From NCBI GenBank assembly GCA_002729885.1, contig PBUB01000011.1:60815-124814 (forward strand): DNA of 64,000 nt. The letters run 5' to 3'. Shown here piece by piece: positions 35,384 through 44,051 of the stretch. The position numbers and the translations under genes are program-made. Within the stretch, counting starts at the first letter, position 1; each line of letters opens with the position of its first letter. The stretch is from Spirochaetaceae bacterium (lineage in GTDB: Bacteria > Spirochaetota > Leptospiria > Leptospirales > Leptonemataceae). Below the pieces are notes generated by a model, which worked only from the letters and a program-made list of their open reading frames with translations, was not told the DNA's origin and did no database searches.

Positions 35384-36448
35384 TTACCGATTCATGACTG
35401 CAGGAAAAATAAAGCTGATGCCAAATATATTTCCATGCTTGAATATCTCTGGCGGTGGCTGGCCAAAGTTGTGGCCTTCCAGGGAGCGAATGCAGGCCTG
35501 ATCCACAGGTTGTTGTCCCATACTGCTTACTACCCTGGTATCGCGCACAGTACCTTCTTCATCGATCAAAAAAAGCACGCGGACGACTTGAGGCTTTATG
35601 GGCTGCGAGATAACCGTGCCAGCAGAATCCCGGTAGGCAATGTTCAAACCTGGCGGTGCAAAATTGCTACGCACCTGACGCAAAAGATCCCGGAAATACC
35701 GATATCCTTCCAGTTCCCGCCGTGGGATGGAAAGACTGGGGGATTGATCGTATCGCATGGCGAAATCATTCTGGAAACGATAGTTCGCTGGTATGCGCAT
35801 GGGCAGGGATTCGGTGGCTCGGTCCGATTGGCCCTGCTGGCTGGTGGCTGTGGTGGCCTGTCGCTCTCCGGGCCCTTCGTTTCCATTCCTGGCTTGATTC
35901 TGCGCGGGTCTCTGTTCCGGAGGAGAACCTGGACCATCGCCACTTTGATATCCCTGGAGTTGAGCATCTGCCGGGGAGTTTTGACCACCACCGGGATTGC
36001 CCCCACCGGAAGTGGATGGCTTTCCGGTCTGAGCACTGCCGTAGGAAACCTGAAGCACATCGTCGGAGGACAGGGTATGAAAGCCATACCGTTCGGTCAG
36101 TCCTCCAGAACCGCCTGCGTTTACATCCGATAGGGCTGCTGTTTCATTCCTGGTCACCGGGGCTGCGTAATCCTGCTCCAGAAGGACAGGATAAACCATG
36201 CTCTGCATAGCAGGTTCTCGACCCAGGAGCTCGTTGATCCATTGGGCAATACCAGAATCCCTTTCATTTGTAATCAGGAAGGATACCGTGGATGCGAATA
36301 CAAAGAATACACAGGCCCCCGCCAGGAGCATTCGCTCCTCGGAGCGACCTGTGGAAATGCTTTCAAAGGCAGAAAACCATCGCTGCACGAAAGAGCCGGC
36401 ATTGGCCGGAGCAGACGAGGAAGGACTATTTATAGAGTCGCTTTGCAT
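35384..36448 (-). CDS. TonB-like energy-transducing protein with long linker
   Basis: The 354-residue protein has one membrane segment (MLLAGACVFFVFASTVSFLI, about residues 38-60), then a 120-residue low-complexity region rich in Gly, Ser, Pro, Gln and Asn, and a C-terminal TonB-like domain (VVRVLFLIDEEGTVRDTRVV ... GHNFGQPPPEIFKHGN). TonB links the proton-motive force at the inner membrane to outer-membrane receptors such as the BtuB-type protein in this window. The ATG at 36448 starts one base after the ruvB stop (TGATATG), so it is translated by coupling to ruvB. A role in DNA repair is unlikely. The second TonB-like protein at 44052 is much shorter. Confidence 0.78.
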   Translation of the reverse strand: MQSDSINSPSSSAPANAGSFVQRWFSAFESISTGRSEERMLLAGACVFFVFASTVSFLITNERDSGIAQWINELLGREPAMQSMVYPVLLEQDYAAPVTRNETAALSDVNAGGSGGLTERYGFHTLSSDDVLQVSYGSAQTGKPSTSGGGNPGGGQNSPADAQLQGYQSGDGPGSPPEQRPAQNQARNGNEGPGERQATTATSQQGQSDRATESLPMRIPANYRFQNDFAMRYDQSPSLSIPRRELEGYRYFRDLLRQVRSNFAPPGLNIAYRDSAGTVISQPIKPQVVRVLFLIDEEGTVRDTRVVSSMGQQPVDQACIRSLEGHNFGQPPPEIFKHGNIFGISFIFPAVMNR

Positions 36449-36449
36449 A

Positions 36450-37454
36450 TCAAGAAAACAGATCGGTAGATGAATACTGAATGCCAAAGTGATCGTAGGC
36501 AGCTCTGGTTACTCGCCGTCCCTGGGGACTTTTTTCAATCAATCCAAGTCTGAGCATAAATGGCTCATGATCCTCTTCCAGAGTTCTATCCTCTTCGTCC
36601 ACCAGAGCGGCCAGGGTCTTTAGACCTACCGGACCACCTCCATAGCGTTCAATCATCAGACGCAGCACTTTACGATCCAGTTCATTCAGTCCTTTCGTAT
36701 CAATGCCCATTCTCTGCAGGCAATCCTGGACAAAATCGGAATGAATCGTTTCAACCTGCTCCACTGTAGCATAATCCCGAATACGACGCAACAACCGATT
36801 GGCTTCCCTGGGAGTCATTCTCGCTCGATGCGCGATTTCCAGAGTGGCATCATCATCCAGCTTCAATGCAAGCACCTGAGCCGTCCGCTTCAGTATCAGG
36901 GAAAGATCTTCGGTTTCGTAAAAGTCCAGTTTCAAGTCCAGGCCAAAGCGATTCTTCAATGGGGCCGATAGCATCCCTGACCGGGTGGTAGCTCCAACGA
37001 GGGTAAATGGTTTTAGATGAATTTTTACACTGCGAGCGGCCACTCCTTCGCCCAGGACCAGATCAATAACCCCATCCTCCATAGCCGGATACAGAATTTC
37101 TTCGCATTGACGATTCAGCCTGTGAATCTCATCAATAAACAGAACATCGCCCTTCTCCAGAAGAGTCAGCATCCTTGCAAGATCTCCGGGCTTTGTAATG
37201 GCCGGCGCGCTGGTGGAATGAAGATTGCTGCGCATTTCTCTGGCAATGATGGCTGCCAGGGTTGTTTTTCCCAGCCCCGGAGGACCGGAAAACAGTACAT
37301 GATCCAGAACTTCACCGCGATGCAGGGCCGCATCCACAGATACGCGCAGCCGTTCTTTGAGCACCGTCTGACCAATGAACTGCTCCAGTGTTTCCGGACG
37401 CAGATTCAGATCGTCGGGGATTTCGGCCATACGCAGGGACCGTTCGGGGATCAT
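36450..37454 (-). CDS. ruvB: Holliday junction branch-migration helicase RuvB
   Basis: This 334-residue AAA+ motor drives branch migration with RuvA. Motifs in order are LRPETLEQFIGQ, Walker A FSGPPGLGKTTLA, Walker B DVLFIDEIHRLNR, sensor 1 LVGATTRSGMLSAPL with arginine finger NRFGLDLKL, and the winged-helix end GGGPVGLKTLAALVDEEDRT. It is full length. The start at 37454 (ATG) is preceded by AGGG at zero spacing; the ATG at 37430 is an alternative. The downstream TonB-like gene is read from the same transcript. ruvA and ruvC are not in this window. Confidence 0.96.
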   Translation of the reverse strand: MIPERSLRMAEIPDDLNLRPETLEQFIGQTVLKERLRVSVDAALHRGEVLDHVLFSGPPGLGKTTLAAIIAREMRSNLHSTSAPAITKPGDLARMLTLLEKGDVLFIDEIHRLNRQCEEILYPAMEDGVIDLVLGEGVAARSVKIHLKPFTLVGATTRSGMLSAPLKNRFGLDLKLDFYETEDLSLILKRTAQVLALKLDDDATLEIAHRARMTPREANRLLRRIRDYATVEQVETIHSDFVQDCLQRMGIDTKGLNELDRKVLRLMIERYGGGPVGLKTLAALVDEEDRTLEEDHEPFMLRLGLIEKSPQGRRVTRAAYDHFGIQYSSTDLFS

Positions 37455-37540
37455 CCCTACAAGGTAAGCCTGCCGGGTTCTGCAATCCAGCGGTTTTTAT
37501 GCCCCTTCTCTGTGACAGAGAGGCGAAAATTAGCCATGGG

Positions 37541-37585
37541 CAGGCAGTGCAGGAAATACAGGTTATACAGGGATTACAGGGAAAG
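37541..37585. repeat. Five CAGG units at exact 9-base spacing
   Basis: CAGG occurs at 37541, 37550, 37559, 37568 and 37577, each followed by five variable bases (AGTG-, AAATA, TTATA, GATTA, GAAAG-like). The array lies upstream of ruvB on its template side and just after the end of the RsmI-like gene. The exact period is unlikely to be chance. It may be a regulatory array or a decayed minisatellite. Confidence 0.7.
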
Positions 37586-37598
37586 AACGAAGGTCCTG

Positions 37599-38285
37599 TT
37601 ATTTGTACACCAGAAACACAGCCGGCTTTTTGGGCAGGCGCAGGGATTTAAGCTCCTTCAGCCGTAGCCGATGCAGTTGCTCATCGTCCTGACCCAGGCT
37701 CAGTGCAATGAATACGTGCGGGTTTCCAGATACACTGGACATGAGTTCTGCCGGAACATCCGGCACACGGTGAGGAGCTTCATAGAAGCCAAAGGTATGG
37801 CCATAAGAGCCAGCAGATGCAAAAAAGGACTGCCGCGATTTTTTCTCTCTGGGCGGGAATCCTCCAAAGGTAAAAGGTCCGTTCAAACCTGCACGAGCGA
37901 TGGCCGATGTGATGGCGGTGGGCCCTCCTATAACCTGGATGTTAAATCCATTTTCCTCGGCCAGTTGTATCCAGCTTCGCCCCGGATCCTCAATCATGGG
38001 CATGCCTGCATCGGATACCAGCAGAAGCTGAACCGGTCCCTTGAGGCTCAGGTCGATCAATTCCTCTAGAAAGGAATCGTACTGCTCTGGTCTGGTCTTT
38101 TTATCAAAAACCACGAATCGTTCATCCGGAATGTCGACACCGGCTCTCTTCAAATGAGTCTGGGCGCCTCGCTTGCTTTCGCATAAAATAAACTGGAGGT
38201 GCTGGGCCAGCTCCACAGTAGCCAGTGCGATTTCCCCGGGATGTCCTACAGGCATCCCGGCAATGGTCAGGGTAATTCTATGCAT
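37599..38285 (-). CDS. RsmI-like SAM-dependent tetrapyrrole-methylase-fold protein
   Basis: The 228-residue protein has the tetrapyrrole methylase fold with RsmI features: the S-D-A-G-x-P-x-x-x-D-P-G motif in LLLVSDAGMPMIEDPGRSW, the IGGPTAITSAIARAGL loop, FTFGGFPPREKKSRQSFF, and GFYEAPHRVPDV. RsmI 2'-O-methylates C1402 of 16S rRNA. However, it is about 50 residues shorter than E. coli RsmI, lacks the C-terminal domain, and the N-terminal motif reads GMPVGHPGEIALATVE in place of the usual ATPIGNLxDI. It could be a paralogue with another substrate. The ATG at 38285 was chosen because no closer alternative fits the first strand. Confidence 0.78.
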   Translation of the reverse strand: MHRITLTIAGMPVGHPGEIALATVELAQHLQFILCESKRGAQTHLKRAGVDIPDERFVVFDKKTRPEQYDSFLEELIDLSLKGPVQLLLVSDAGMPMIEDPGRSWIQLAEENGFNIQVIGGPTAITSAIARAGLNGPFTFGGFPPREKKSRQSFFASAGSYGHTFGFYEAPHRVPDVPAELMSSVSGNPHVFIALSLGQDDEQLHRLRLKELKSLRLPKKPAVFLVYK

Positions 38286-38472
38286 GGTGGGAACGAATCT
38301 TCCTTTATTATTGGACAGTTATACGACAGCCAGAGACCGGGATTGGACCATCCCTGTCCGGCGATGTTTGCGAATTTAGCTGTTTTCCAGTTCTGTTTAA
38401 TTCCAGGGCTTTGACTACGGTCCCTAAATTGGGAAAAACGCCGGGAAACGCCCGCAAGAACACAGCGAGATC

Positions 38473-39399
38473 TCAGTGACCCACCGGTCGATAGTCCTTG
38501 TTTCCTTCCGGATCCGCTACATCGAAGGCTTGAACCAGGAATCCTTCCTGCTCGGCCAGACCTCTCAGATCTTCCTTACCTCGATCCACAAGCAATGCCA
38601 TCCGCGCAGCCCTGAGCATATCCAGATCCGTAAATGAATCTCCGGCCGCAAAGTCGATGGCCCTGTCATCCAGTTCCCGAATGGCCTGCACCTTTCCAGG
38701 TCCGAAAGTCATGGGCTCCTCAATATAGGGAAGCAGCATATCATCCTTTCGCTTCAAGCGCATGCCGCGAACCGCCGCCTCTTCCAGATTCCAGTGCTGA
38801 ATCACTGACTGAATTGTAGGCTCCGGAGAAGCAGTAATGATTCGAACAGTCCATCCTGAGGAAAGCATGGATTGAATCAATTGATAGATCTCTGGAATGA
38901 TTCGAATACCCCTGGGAATTCTCCGTCCGGATGGCAATTCTTCGAAATCCACCGGCATTCTGGATTCGTCCTGAAAAACGTAACTCGCTATGCTTCGTAG
39001 CTCTTTCTCTGGCTGATTTCCAAACAGGCTTCTGGTCCAGCGATAGGCCTGCTCCAGTCCTGCTGTTTTCACCAGGGATTCGTATAAGCCCAGAAGCTCA
39101 TCCACCCATTCCAGATGGGCCTGCAGGTCTTCAAAAGCCTGATTCCGATCCCAGGAAGCGCGAATCTTTTCCAGTGTCTTATTGGACAGAGATGGATGGG
39201 CAATTTCCTGCCAGAACTCATCCAGATCAGCGCGCACCAGTCCCTGAAAAGCAATGTAGTACATACATGCTTCGCCCAGGTCGCCATGAATGAGGGTATT
39301 GTCGAAATCGAAAACGGCCTGCCCGGGAGGTCCCTCAAGCAGGCTTTCTATCCGTTTCCGATTTTCCGGTGTCCATTGGTCGGCACCGGGTGATGTCAT
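38473..39399 (-). CDS. HAD-superfamily phosphatase (phosphoserine-phosphatase-like, subclass IB)
   Basis: The 308-residue protein contains motif I VFDFDNTLIHGD near residues 29-40, an alpha-helical cap region, motif II RIITASPEPTIQSV, motif III lysine in TFGPGKVQAI, and motif IV AAGDSFTDLDMLRAA. Overall layout matches the HAD-IB group, which includes SerB and several uncharacterised bacterial phosphatases; the longer cap excludes a simple SerB. A phosphorylated small metabolite is the likely substrate. The start overlaps the LysM/M23 peptidase stop by four bases (ATGA), so the two are cotranscribed. Confidence 0.86.
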   Translation of the reverse strand: MTSPGADQWTPENRKRIESLLEGPPGQAVFDFDNTLIHGDLGEACMYYIAFQGLVRADLDEFWQEIAHPSLSNKTLEKIRASWDRNQAFEDLQAHLEWVDELLGLYESLVKTAGLEQAYRWTRSLFGNQPEKELRSIASYVFQDESRMPVDFEELPSGRRIPRGIRIIPEIYQLIQSMLSSGWTVRIITASPEPTIQSVIQHWNLEEAAVRGMRLKRKDDMLLPYIEEPMTFGPGKVQAIRELDDRAIDFAAGDSFTDLDMLRAARMALLVDRGKEDLRGLAEQEGFLVQAFDVADPEGNKDYRPVGH

Positions 39400-40187
39400 T
39401 GGTCTTGCAGATTCAGAGCAGAAGCTTCAGACGGTTGATCTTCCAGTCTTTCGCGCACTACAGTTTCAGGACGTGCCAGTCCATACTGCAGAAAGTCTTC
39501 TGGATCCAGAGGAACATTTTCGTATCGCACTTCCAGATGAACGTGTGGTCCGGTAGAACGTCCGGTATTGCCGGAAAGAGCAATTACCTGCCCGCGTTGA
39601 ACTTCGTCGCCCAGGCGAACCAGAACTTTAGTATTATGCGCGTATGTGGTTTCAGTTCCATCTTTGTGGCGAATTACAACAGCGTTTCCAAATCCGCCCA
39701 TCCACTGGGAACGAATTACAGTGCCTTCCATGGCAGCCACTACGATGGTTTTGGAAGGACATGCGAAATCCAGACCATTATGATGCCCGCCAAATCGATT
39801 TCCGAATCCAGAAGATCGGTTGGGAGTCTCTACAGGCCAGATCAGCTTGCGAGAATCTACCTGCAGGATGCGACGACCGTAGCCTCTTCGAATCAGCTCG
39901 GCGTAGAATTCCTTGCTCATAGGAACGAATACATATTCGCCACCTACGTCGTTTCTGTTAACCTTGTAGATTTCCTGAACCGTAGTGCCAAATCGATGTG
40001 CAAGGCCGTTCAAAGACTGACCGGCTGTTTCTTCCCAGCGCCCAATCACACCGTTATAGACCTGAATTACTTTGTTATCGATAGTTACAGTCTCCAGCCC
40101 GGTGGCTTCGCCTTCCTCCGGTTGCCCGGCAAATACAGAAGTGCTCAGCATCAGTGCTGCAAAGATTGAAATCAGTGCTTTTCTCAT
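39396..40187 (-). CDS. Exported LysM/M23-family peptidoglycan peptidase
   Basis: The 263-residue protein has a signal peptide (ALISIFAALMLSTSVFA), a degenerate LysM-like region (SLNGLAHRFGTTVQEIYKVN) at about residues 58-77, and a C-terminal LytM/M23 domain with the zinc-site motifs HHNGLDFA and TGPHVHLEVRYE plus TTYAHNTK. All metal ligands (His, Asp, His, His) are in place, so it should be an active zinc endopeptidase that cuts peptide cross-links in the cell wall. The ATG at 40187 with a GGGAA site is preferred over the TTG four codons upstream. Its 3' end overlaps the HAD phosphatase gene. Confidence 0.9.
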   Translation of the reverse strand: MRKALISIFAALMLSTSVFAGQPEEGEATGLETVTIDNKVIQVYNGVIGRWEETAGQSLNGLAHRFGTTVQEIYKVNRNDVGGEYVFVPMSKEFYAELIRRGYGRRILQVDSRKLIWPVETPNRSSGFGNRFGGHHNGLDFACPSKTIVVAAMEGTVIRSQWMGGFGNAVVIRHKDGTETTYAHNTKVLVRLGDEVQRGQVIALSGNTGRSTGPHVHLEVRYENVPLDPEDFLQYGLARPETVVRERLEDQPSEASALNLQDQ

Positions 40188-40559
40188 TGAATTTCCCAAA
40201 ATATGATGATTTCTTTATTCCTCTTTCCGCCAAAAAACTTCAACGATGGGCTCTGAATTTTCGTCTACTTTAGTACACAGAAGCCAAACGCAGTCCATGG
40301 TCGGTGAACTTCCTTATAGAATCGGCGATGGAACGCTCAATCTATATCCCGATGCCAGAAAGCCGTCATCGGACGGAATTGCAGGCAATGTCCGTGGATA
40401 TCTCGGGTCTGGCAATCATTTTTGACCGGACATAGGGCTCTACTAATCCCTCTGGATTACGATTTTCTAATTATTTGGCTGATTTTTTGCCTCTTTTTCC
40501 GGAAGGAATGAAAGCTGCGATTGTACTTTCTCCTGTGGAAAGTTGATTAGAATTGGCAC
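40188..40559. other. Intergenic region between divergent peptidase and PLP-enzyme genes
   Basis: This 372-base stretch has no credible open frame. It carries a short inverted repeat, CCGATG (40349-40354) and CATCGG (40367-40372), T-rich tracts near 40470-40500, and a TAGAAT hexamer at 40548-40553 close to the PLP-enzyme start. Promoters for both flanking genes must lie here, but I see no clear -35/-10 pair for either. Confidence 0.5.
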
Positions 40560-41702
40560 ATGCACTCCACCGAACGCTTTCCCATCCGGAAAAACTGGAC
40601 CTATCTCAATAACTCCGGCATCGCCCCCATGTACGCTCCAGGTTGGGAGGCAGGCTCGGCCTTTGAAATGGCCAGGGCTGAAAAAGGTCAGATGGCCTTT
40701 GCAGACTTTGGCTCGGTTCCCGGAGGACTGCGGGATGCAGCAGCTGAGTTGCTACAAACCTCCAGCGAAAATCTGTCCTTCATGAAGAATACGGCGGAGG
40801 GTCTGTCTACAATTGCCGGTGGCTATCCCTTTGAACCCGGCGATGAGATTATCAGCTATATTCATGAGTATCCTTCAAATCACTATCCTTATGTACTCCA
40901 GAAGAATCGAGGAGTCATTTTGAAGCTGATTCCGGATCGAAAGATGCACGAAAAGCAGAAGGAAGGTATGCCCGGTGGTTTCGCACTGGAAGATGTGGAA
41001 GCTCTGATAACGGATCGCACGCGAATGATCGGATTGAGCCATGTGCAGTTCACCAGTGGATTCGCATGTGATCTTCAGGAACTGGGGGAACTGTGTGCGG
41101 ATCGCGGTATTGATCTGGTAATCGACGGTGCCCAGAGTATGGGATGTTTGCCTCTGTATCCAGAGAAATGGAATATCTCTGCCATCGCCGCCTCTGGCTG
41201 GAAATGGATGATGGGACCTGTGGGAACAGGACTGCTCTATACTTCCCCGGAGTTCAGAAAAAAGATCCATCAAACCATGGCCGGAGCAGACTTGATGAAG
41301 CAGGGCCAGGATTATCTGAATCATAGCTGGCAGCCTTACGAGGATGGAAGACGATTTGAATATTCTACGGTTCCTGTTTCGCTTGCCATTGCCCTGGAAA
41401 AGTGCATTCGCGATGTCCATCTGGACACTGGCATTGAAAAGGTGCGCGATCATAACTGGAAATTGCAGGATGCTTTCTTGACGAAATTGGAGCATCCCGA
41501 AATTCATCCGGTGCGATTCGATGAAAAAAATCGAAGCGGAATTCTATCGCTGGTCTACGATGAGCCAGAGAAACTCTGCGCTCATATGAAGCAGAACGGT
41601 ATCATCGTAACTCATCGTGGTGGTTACTGCCGCGTGGCACCGCATATCTACAATACGATTGAAGATGTGGAACGAGCCGCAGAAGTGCTGAATCGATTGT
41701 AA
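40560..41702 (+). CDS. Class V aminotransferase-fold PLP enzyme (NifS/kynureninase-like)
   Basis: The 380-residue protein has the class V layout: LNNSGIAPM near the start, the cofactor loop SFMKNTAEGLSTIAGGY, VQFTSGFACDLQELGEL, the ring-stacking DGAQSMGC, and the Schiff-base lysine in ASGWKWMMGPVGTGLL. The family includes cysteine desulfurases, kynureninases and isopenicillin epimerase-like enzymes. The lysine lies in SGWKW rather than SGHK, which points away from the standard IscS/SufS group, and no catalytic-loop cysteine is obvious. The substrate is unknown. No Shine-Dalgarno sequence precedes the ATG. A TAGAAT box seven bases upstream suggests a leaderless transcript. Confidence 0.85.
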   Translation: MHSTERFPIRKNWTYLNNSGIAPMYAPGWEAGSAFEMARAEKGQMAFADFGSVPGGLRDAAAELLQTSSENLSFMKNTAEGLSTIAGGYPFEPGDEIISYIHEYPSNHYPYVLQKNRGVILKLIPDRKMHEKQKEGMPGGFALEDVEALITDRTRMIGLSHVQFTSGFACDLQELGELCADRGIDLVIDGAQSMGCLPLYPEKWNISAIAASGWKWMMGPVGTGLLYTSPEFRKKIHQTMAGADLMKQGQDYLNHSWQPYEDGRRFEYSTVPVSLAIALEKCIRDVHLDTGIEKVRDHNWKLQDAFLTKLEHPEIHPVRFDEKNRSGILSLVYDEPEKLCAHMKQNGIIVTHRGGYCRVAPHIYNTIEDVERAAEVLNRL

Positions 41703-41718
41703 TCAGGGATGAAAGACT

Positions 41719-42615
41719 TTAGGGATGAAAAAACTTTGAAGGGGCCGTATGCTTGCCATCTTTACGGATTTCAAAGTGCAAGTGCGGACCGGTTACTCGG
41801 CCCGTTTTGCCTACTTCGCCGATTTTCTGGCCCTGGCTTACGGAATCACCCTTCTTGACGTTTATTTTTGACAGATGTCCATAATAGGTAGTGTATTCGA
41901 ATCGGTGTTCCAGGATAATTAGATTTCCGTATCCTCCGGCGGGACCGGCATGGATGACCTTTCCAGGAGCTGAGGCCAGCACAGGAGTACCCACCTTTGC
42001 AGCCAGATCGATGCCACCATGAAAGGATTTTCGATTATTGATTGGATCCCTGCGATTGCCGTATCCGCTGGATAGCACTGCTCCAGGCAACGGATGCGAA
42101 AAGCCCTGTCCACGGAAATAGAATCGTTCTTCTGGCTCAAATCGTCTGCCCGGATAGAATTTGAATCCATCCAGCAGTTTATCTGTACTTGCCTGACTCT
42201 GTGGCTTCTTCTGTAAATTCTCCTTTAGCAGAGCCACTTCCTGCAGGGACCGATTCCTGCGAAACACACCCCTTGCATTGGGAATCATCAAGACATCTCC
42301 CGGGCCCACGGAAGCGGGATGCGCCAGACCATTCAAAGAAGCAATGGTGTCCGGATCCTGGCCCGTTCGGGTGACTACTGTGAAGAAATTCTCGTTCTCC
42401 TTGAGTCTGTAGAGATAGATCTTCAGAGGCAATTGCAGCCTCTGCTCCCTGTAGGAAGAGCGAAGGTTGGTACGAATCTGATCCCGGAGTGTCTGGAGTT
42501 CAGGTGTGGAGTTATCCAGGGAAGAAATCCAGGGACCGGTTTCCTGTCTTCGTCCGTCAACGGTGGACAGAGACAGAGCCCCCAACAAAAAGACGAATGC
42601 CGCTTTATTTCTCAT
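41719..42615 (-). CDS. Secreted LysM/M23 peptidoglycan endopeptidase
   Basis: The 298-residue protein has an N-terminal signal (AAFVFLLGALSLSTVDG), a LysM repeat (NENFFTVVTRTGQDPDTIAS and VGPGDVLMIPNARG, about residues 72-112), and an M23 domain with FHGGIDLAAKVGTPVLA, TTYYGHLSKINVKKGD and GPHLHFEIRKDG. All four zinc-ligand positions are present, so it is probably active in septal or lateral wall remodelling. LysM anchors it on peptidoglycan. It is convergent with the PLP-enzyme gene 16 bases away and divergent from the CPBP protease. It is a second peptidase of this type in the window, with different LysM spacing from the one at 39396. Confidence 0.92.
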   Translation of the reverse strand: MRNKAAFVFLLGALSLSTVDGRRQETGPWISSLDNSTPELQTLRDQIRTNLRSSYREQRLQLPLKIYLYRLKENENFFTVVTRTGQDPDTIASLNGLAHPASVGPGDVLMIPNARGVFRRNRSLQEVALLKENLQKKPQSQASTDKLLDGFKFYPGRRFEPEERFYFRGQGFSHPLPGAVLSSGYGNRRDPINNRKSFHGGIDLAAKVGTPVLASAPGKVIHAGPAGGYGNLIILEHRFEYTTYYGHLSKINVKKGDSVSQGQKIGEVGKTGRVTGPHLHFEIRKDGKHTAPSKFFHP

Positions 42616-42638
42616 CTTCCCGGAAATACCCGTGGCCC

Positions 42639-43271
42639 ATGGCTTTCCTGATGGCCGGCCTGGTACATCTACTGTATCGGCTACTATTTGAAGAGGTTAA
42701 TTCCTTTCTCAGCGGCTATCTGGACACTTACCTCTCCGGTCCGGCCACAGGAACCCTGCTCTTGCTCATCATTTATCCCATCTATCGCTTCATCCTGGAA
42801 GATGATAGAGATCCAGTAGAGGAATCCCTGGCGCCCATTCGGGGTCATTCCAGCGCATTTCTACAGGCTATCCTGCTGGGTCTGGCCACTGGCATGATTG
42901 TCTGGTTTATTGCCCTGTTCTGGCCCGACACCGGCAAATCAACGCTTCCGCCCTGGCAGGGTATTGTGGCCATCGTCCTGTGGACTCCCGTTGTGGAAGA
43001 GATCTATTATCGCTTCCTTCTTCAGGGATTCTTGATGCGAAGTATGAAATCCGGGGGGCCATCCGCTCTGGCGCTTTTTCTGCCTCTGATATTTGCCACC
43101 GGCTGCTTCATCTTTTCTCATGATTATTTCATTGCTCCTGTTCTCCTGATTCCTTCACTGGCATTTGGATTGATATTTATTAAATGGAATGTGACGGCGG
43201 CCACGGTTAGCCATGCCGTCTACAATGCTGTATTGATTGGCGGAACTTATGTATCTCAAAACCAAGGATAG
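42639..43271 (+). CDS. CPBP-family intramembrane protease
   Basis: The 210-residue integral membrane protein has about six hydrophobic segments. The ABI/CPBP active-site motifs are VVEEIYYRFLLQG (E-E-x-x-x-R), FIFSHDYFIAP (F-x-x-x-H) and TVSHAVYNAV (H-x-x-x-N/B). These residues match Rce1-type glutamyl intramembrane proteases. The substrate is unknown. Upstream ATGs, such as 42597, would overlap the divergent peptidase start, so I chose 42639; the ribosome-binding site is weak. The next gene overlaps its end by 23 bases. Confidence 0.86.
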   Translation: MAFLMAGLVHLLYRLLFEEVNSFLSGYLDTYLSGPATGTLLLLIIYPIYRFILEDDRDPVEESLAPIRGHSSAFLQAILLGLATGMIVWFIALFWPDTGKSTLPPWQGIVAIVLWTPVVEEIYYRFLLQGFLMRSMKSGGPSALALFLPLIFATGCFIFSHDYFIAPVLLIPSLAFGLIFIKWNVTAATVSHAVYNAVLIGGTYVSQNQG

Positions 43272-43992
43272 ATTCCCCCATCCGGTCCGATGGGCTGGAA
43301 ACCTTCTGGCTATTTCGCTGTTTTTCTCTCTATGGACTTCCGGTCTGGCTGCAGATTCCTTTGCAGCCTATCAGACACCGCTGGAACTGCAGGTTTTAGA
43401 AACCAGACTGCCCGGAATTCTGGATGAGTTTCAAAAGGATGGGTATTCACCGGAAGAAGAAACCCTGGGATTCAGCAAAGCCTGGTCATCGGATTTTTTC
43501 TCTCCATTCAACTACAGCATCTACAGCGGAACTGTTTCTCTGGAAAACAAAAAGGCTTTCATACGTCTTGAAGGGGATTCGGGAGACGTAAAGAGCATTA
43601 CTCGAATCCTGGAGATCAAAGGACTGATTGAAGTGCCTCGTCAGGAGTATTTGCCGGAGCCGGTAACCCTGTATGAAAAATCGCATCTGTATGCGCAGGG
43701 CTTGAATTTTCTGGCCCCCTGGGCAGGAGTCATGTACGCATCCTGGGATTCGCCCCGACTCACCACGGGCCAGACCTACTATCGCACCATCATGTATTTC
43801 CTGGTGGACTCATTTCTGATCTGGGCCGCTGGACGAAACTGGTTTCAGGAGCCCTTCGATGTTTCCAAAAATGGCGGACAGGTAGCGGCTGTAATGATAC
43901 TTACTCGCTCCATCGGAGCTTTTCAGTCTGCCAATCTAATTCGAGGCCACAACAGGTTCGCACGCCTGGGATATACATTCTACCTGGAATAA
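43249..43992 (+). CDS. Membrane-associated protein of unknown function
   Basis: The 247-residue protein has an N-terminal signal-like segment (AGNLLAISLFFSLWTSGLAA) and a C-terminal membrane or semi-buried region (YRTIMYFLVDSFLIWAAGRNW). The middle part is soluble with KAWSSDFFSPFNYSIYSGTV. I do not recognise the family. The ATG at 43249 overlaps the CPBP protease gene by 23 bases; a TTG at 43237 is in frame, but the GGCGGA site fits 43249 better. Cotranscription with the protease suggests a shared function or that it is a substrate, which is speculative. Confidence 0.72.
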   Translation: MYLKTKDRFPHPVRWAGNLLAISLFFSLWTSGLAADSFAAYQTPLELQVLETRLPGILDEFQKDGYSPEEETLGFSKAWSSDFFSPFNYSIYSGTVSLENKKAFIRLEGDSGDVKSITRILEIKGLIEVPRQEYLPEPVTLYEKSHLYAQGLNFLAPWAGVMYASWDSPRLTTGQTYYRTIMYFLVDSFLIWAAGRNWFQEPFDVSKNGGQVAAVMILTRSIGAFQSANLIRGHNRFARLGYTFYLE

Positions 43993-44051
43993 AGTTCGGT
44001 TCTGGTTTATACAATTCCGGACCCATCAGACAGCGGTATCCGGAGGCATGA

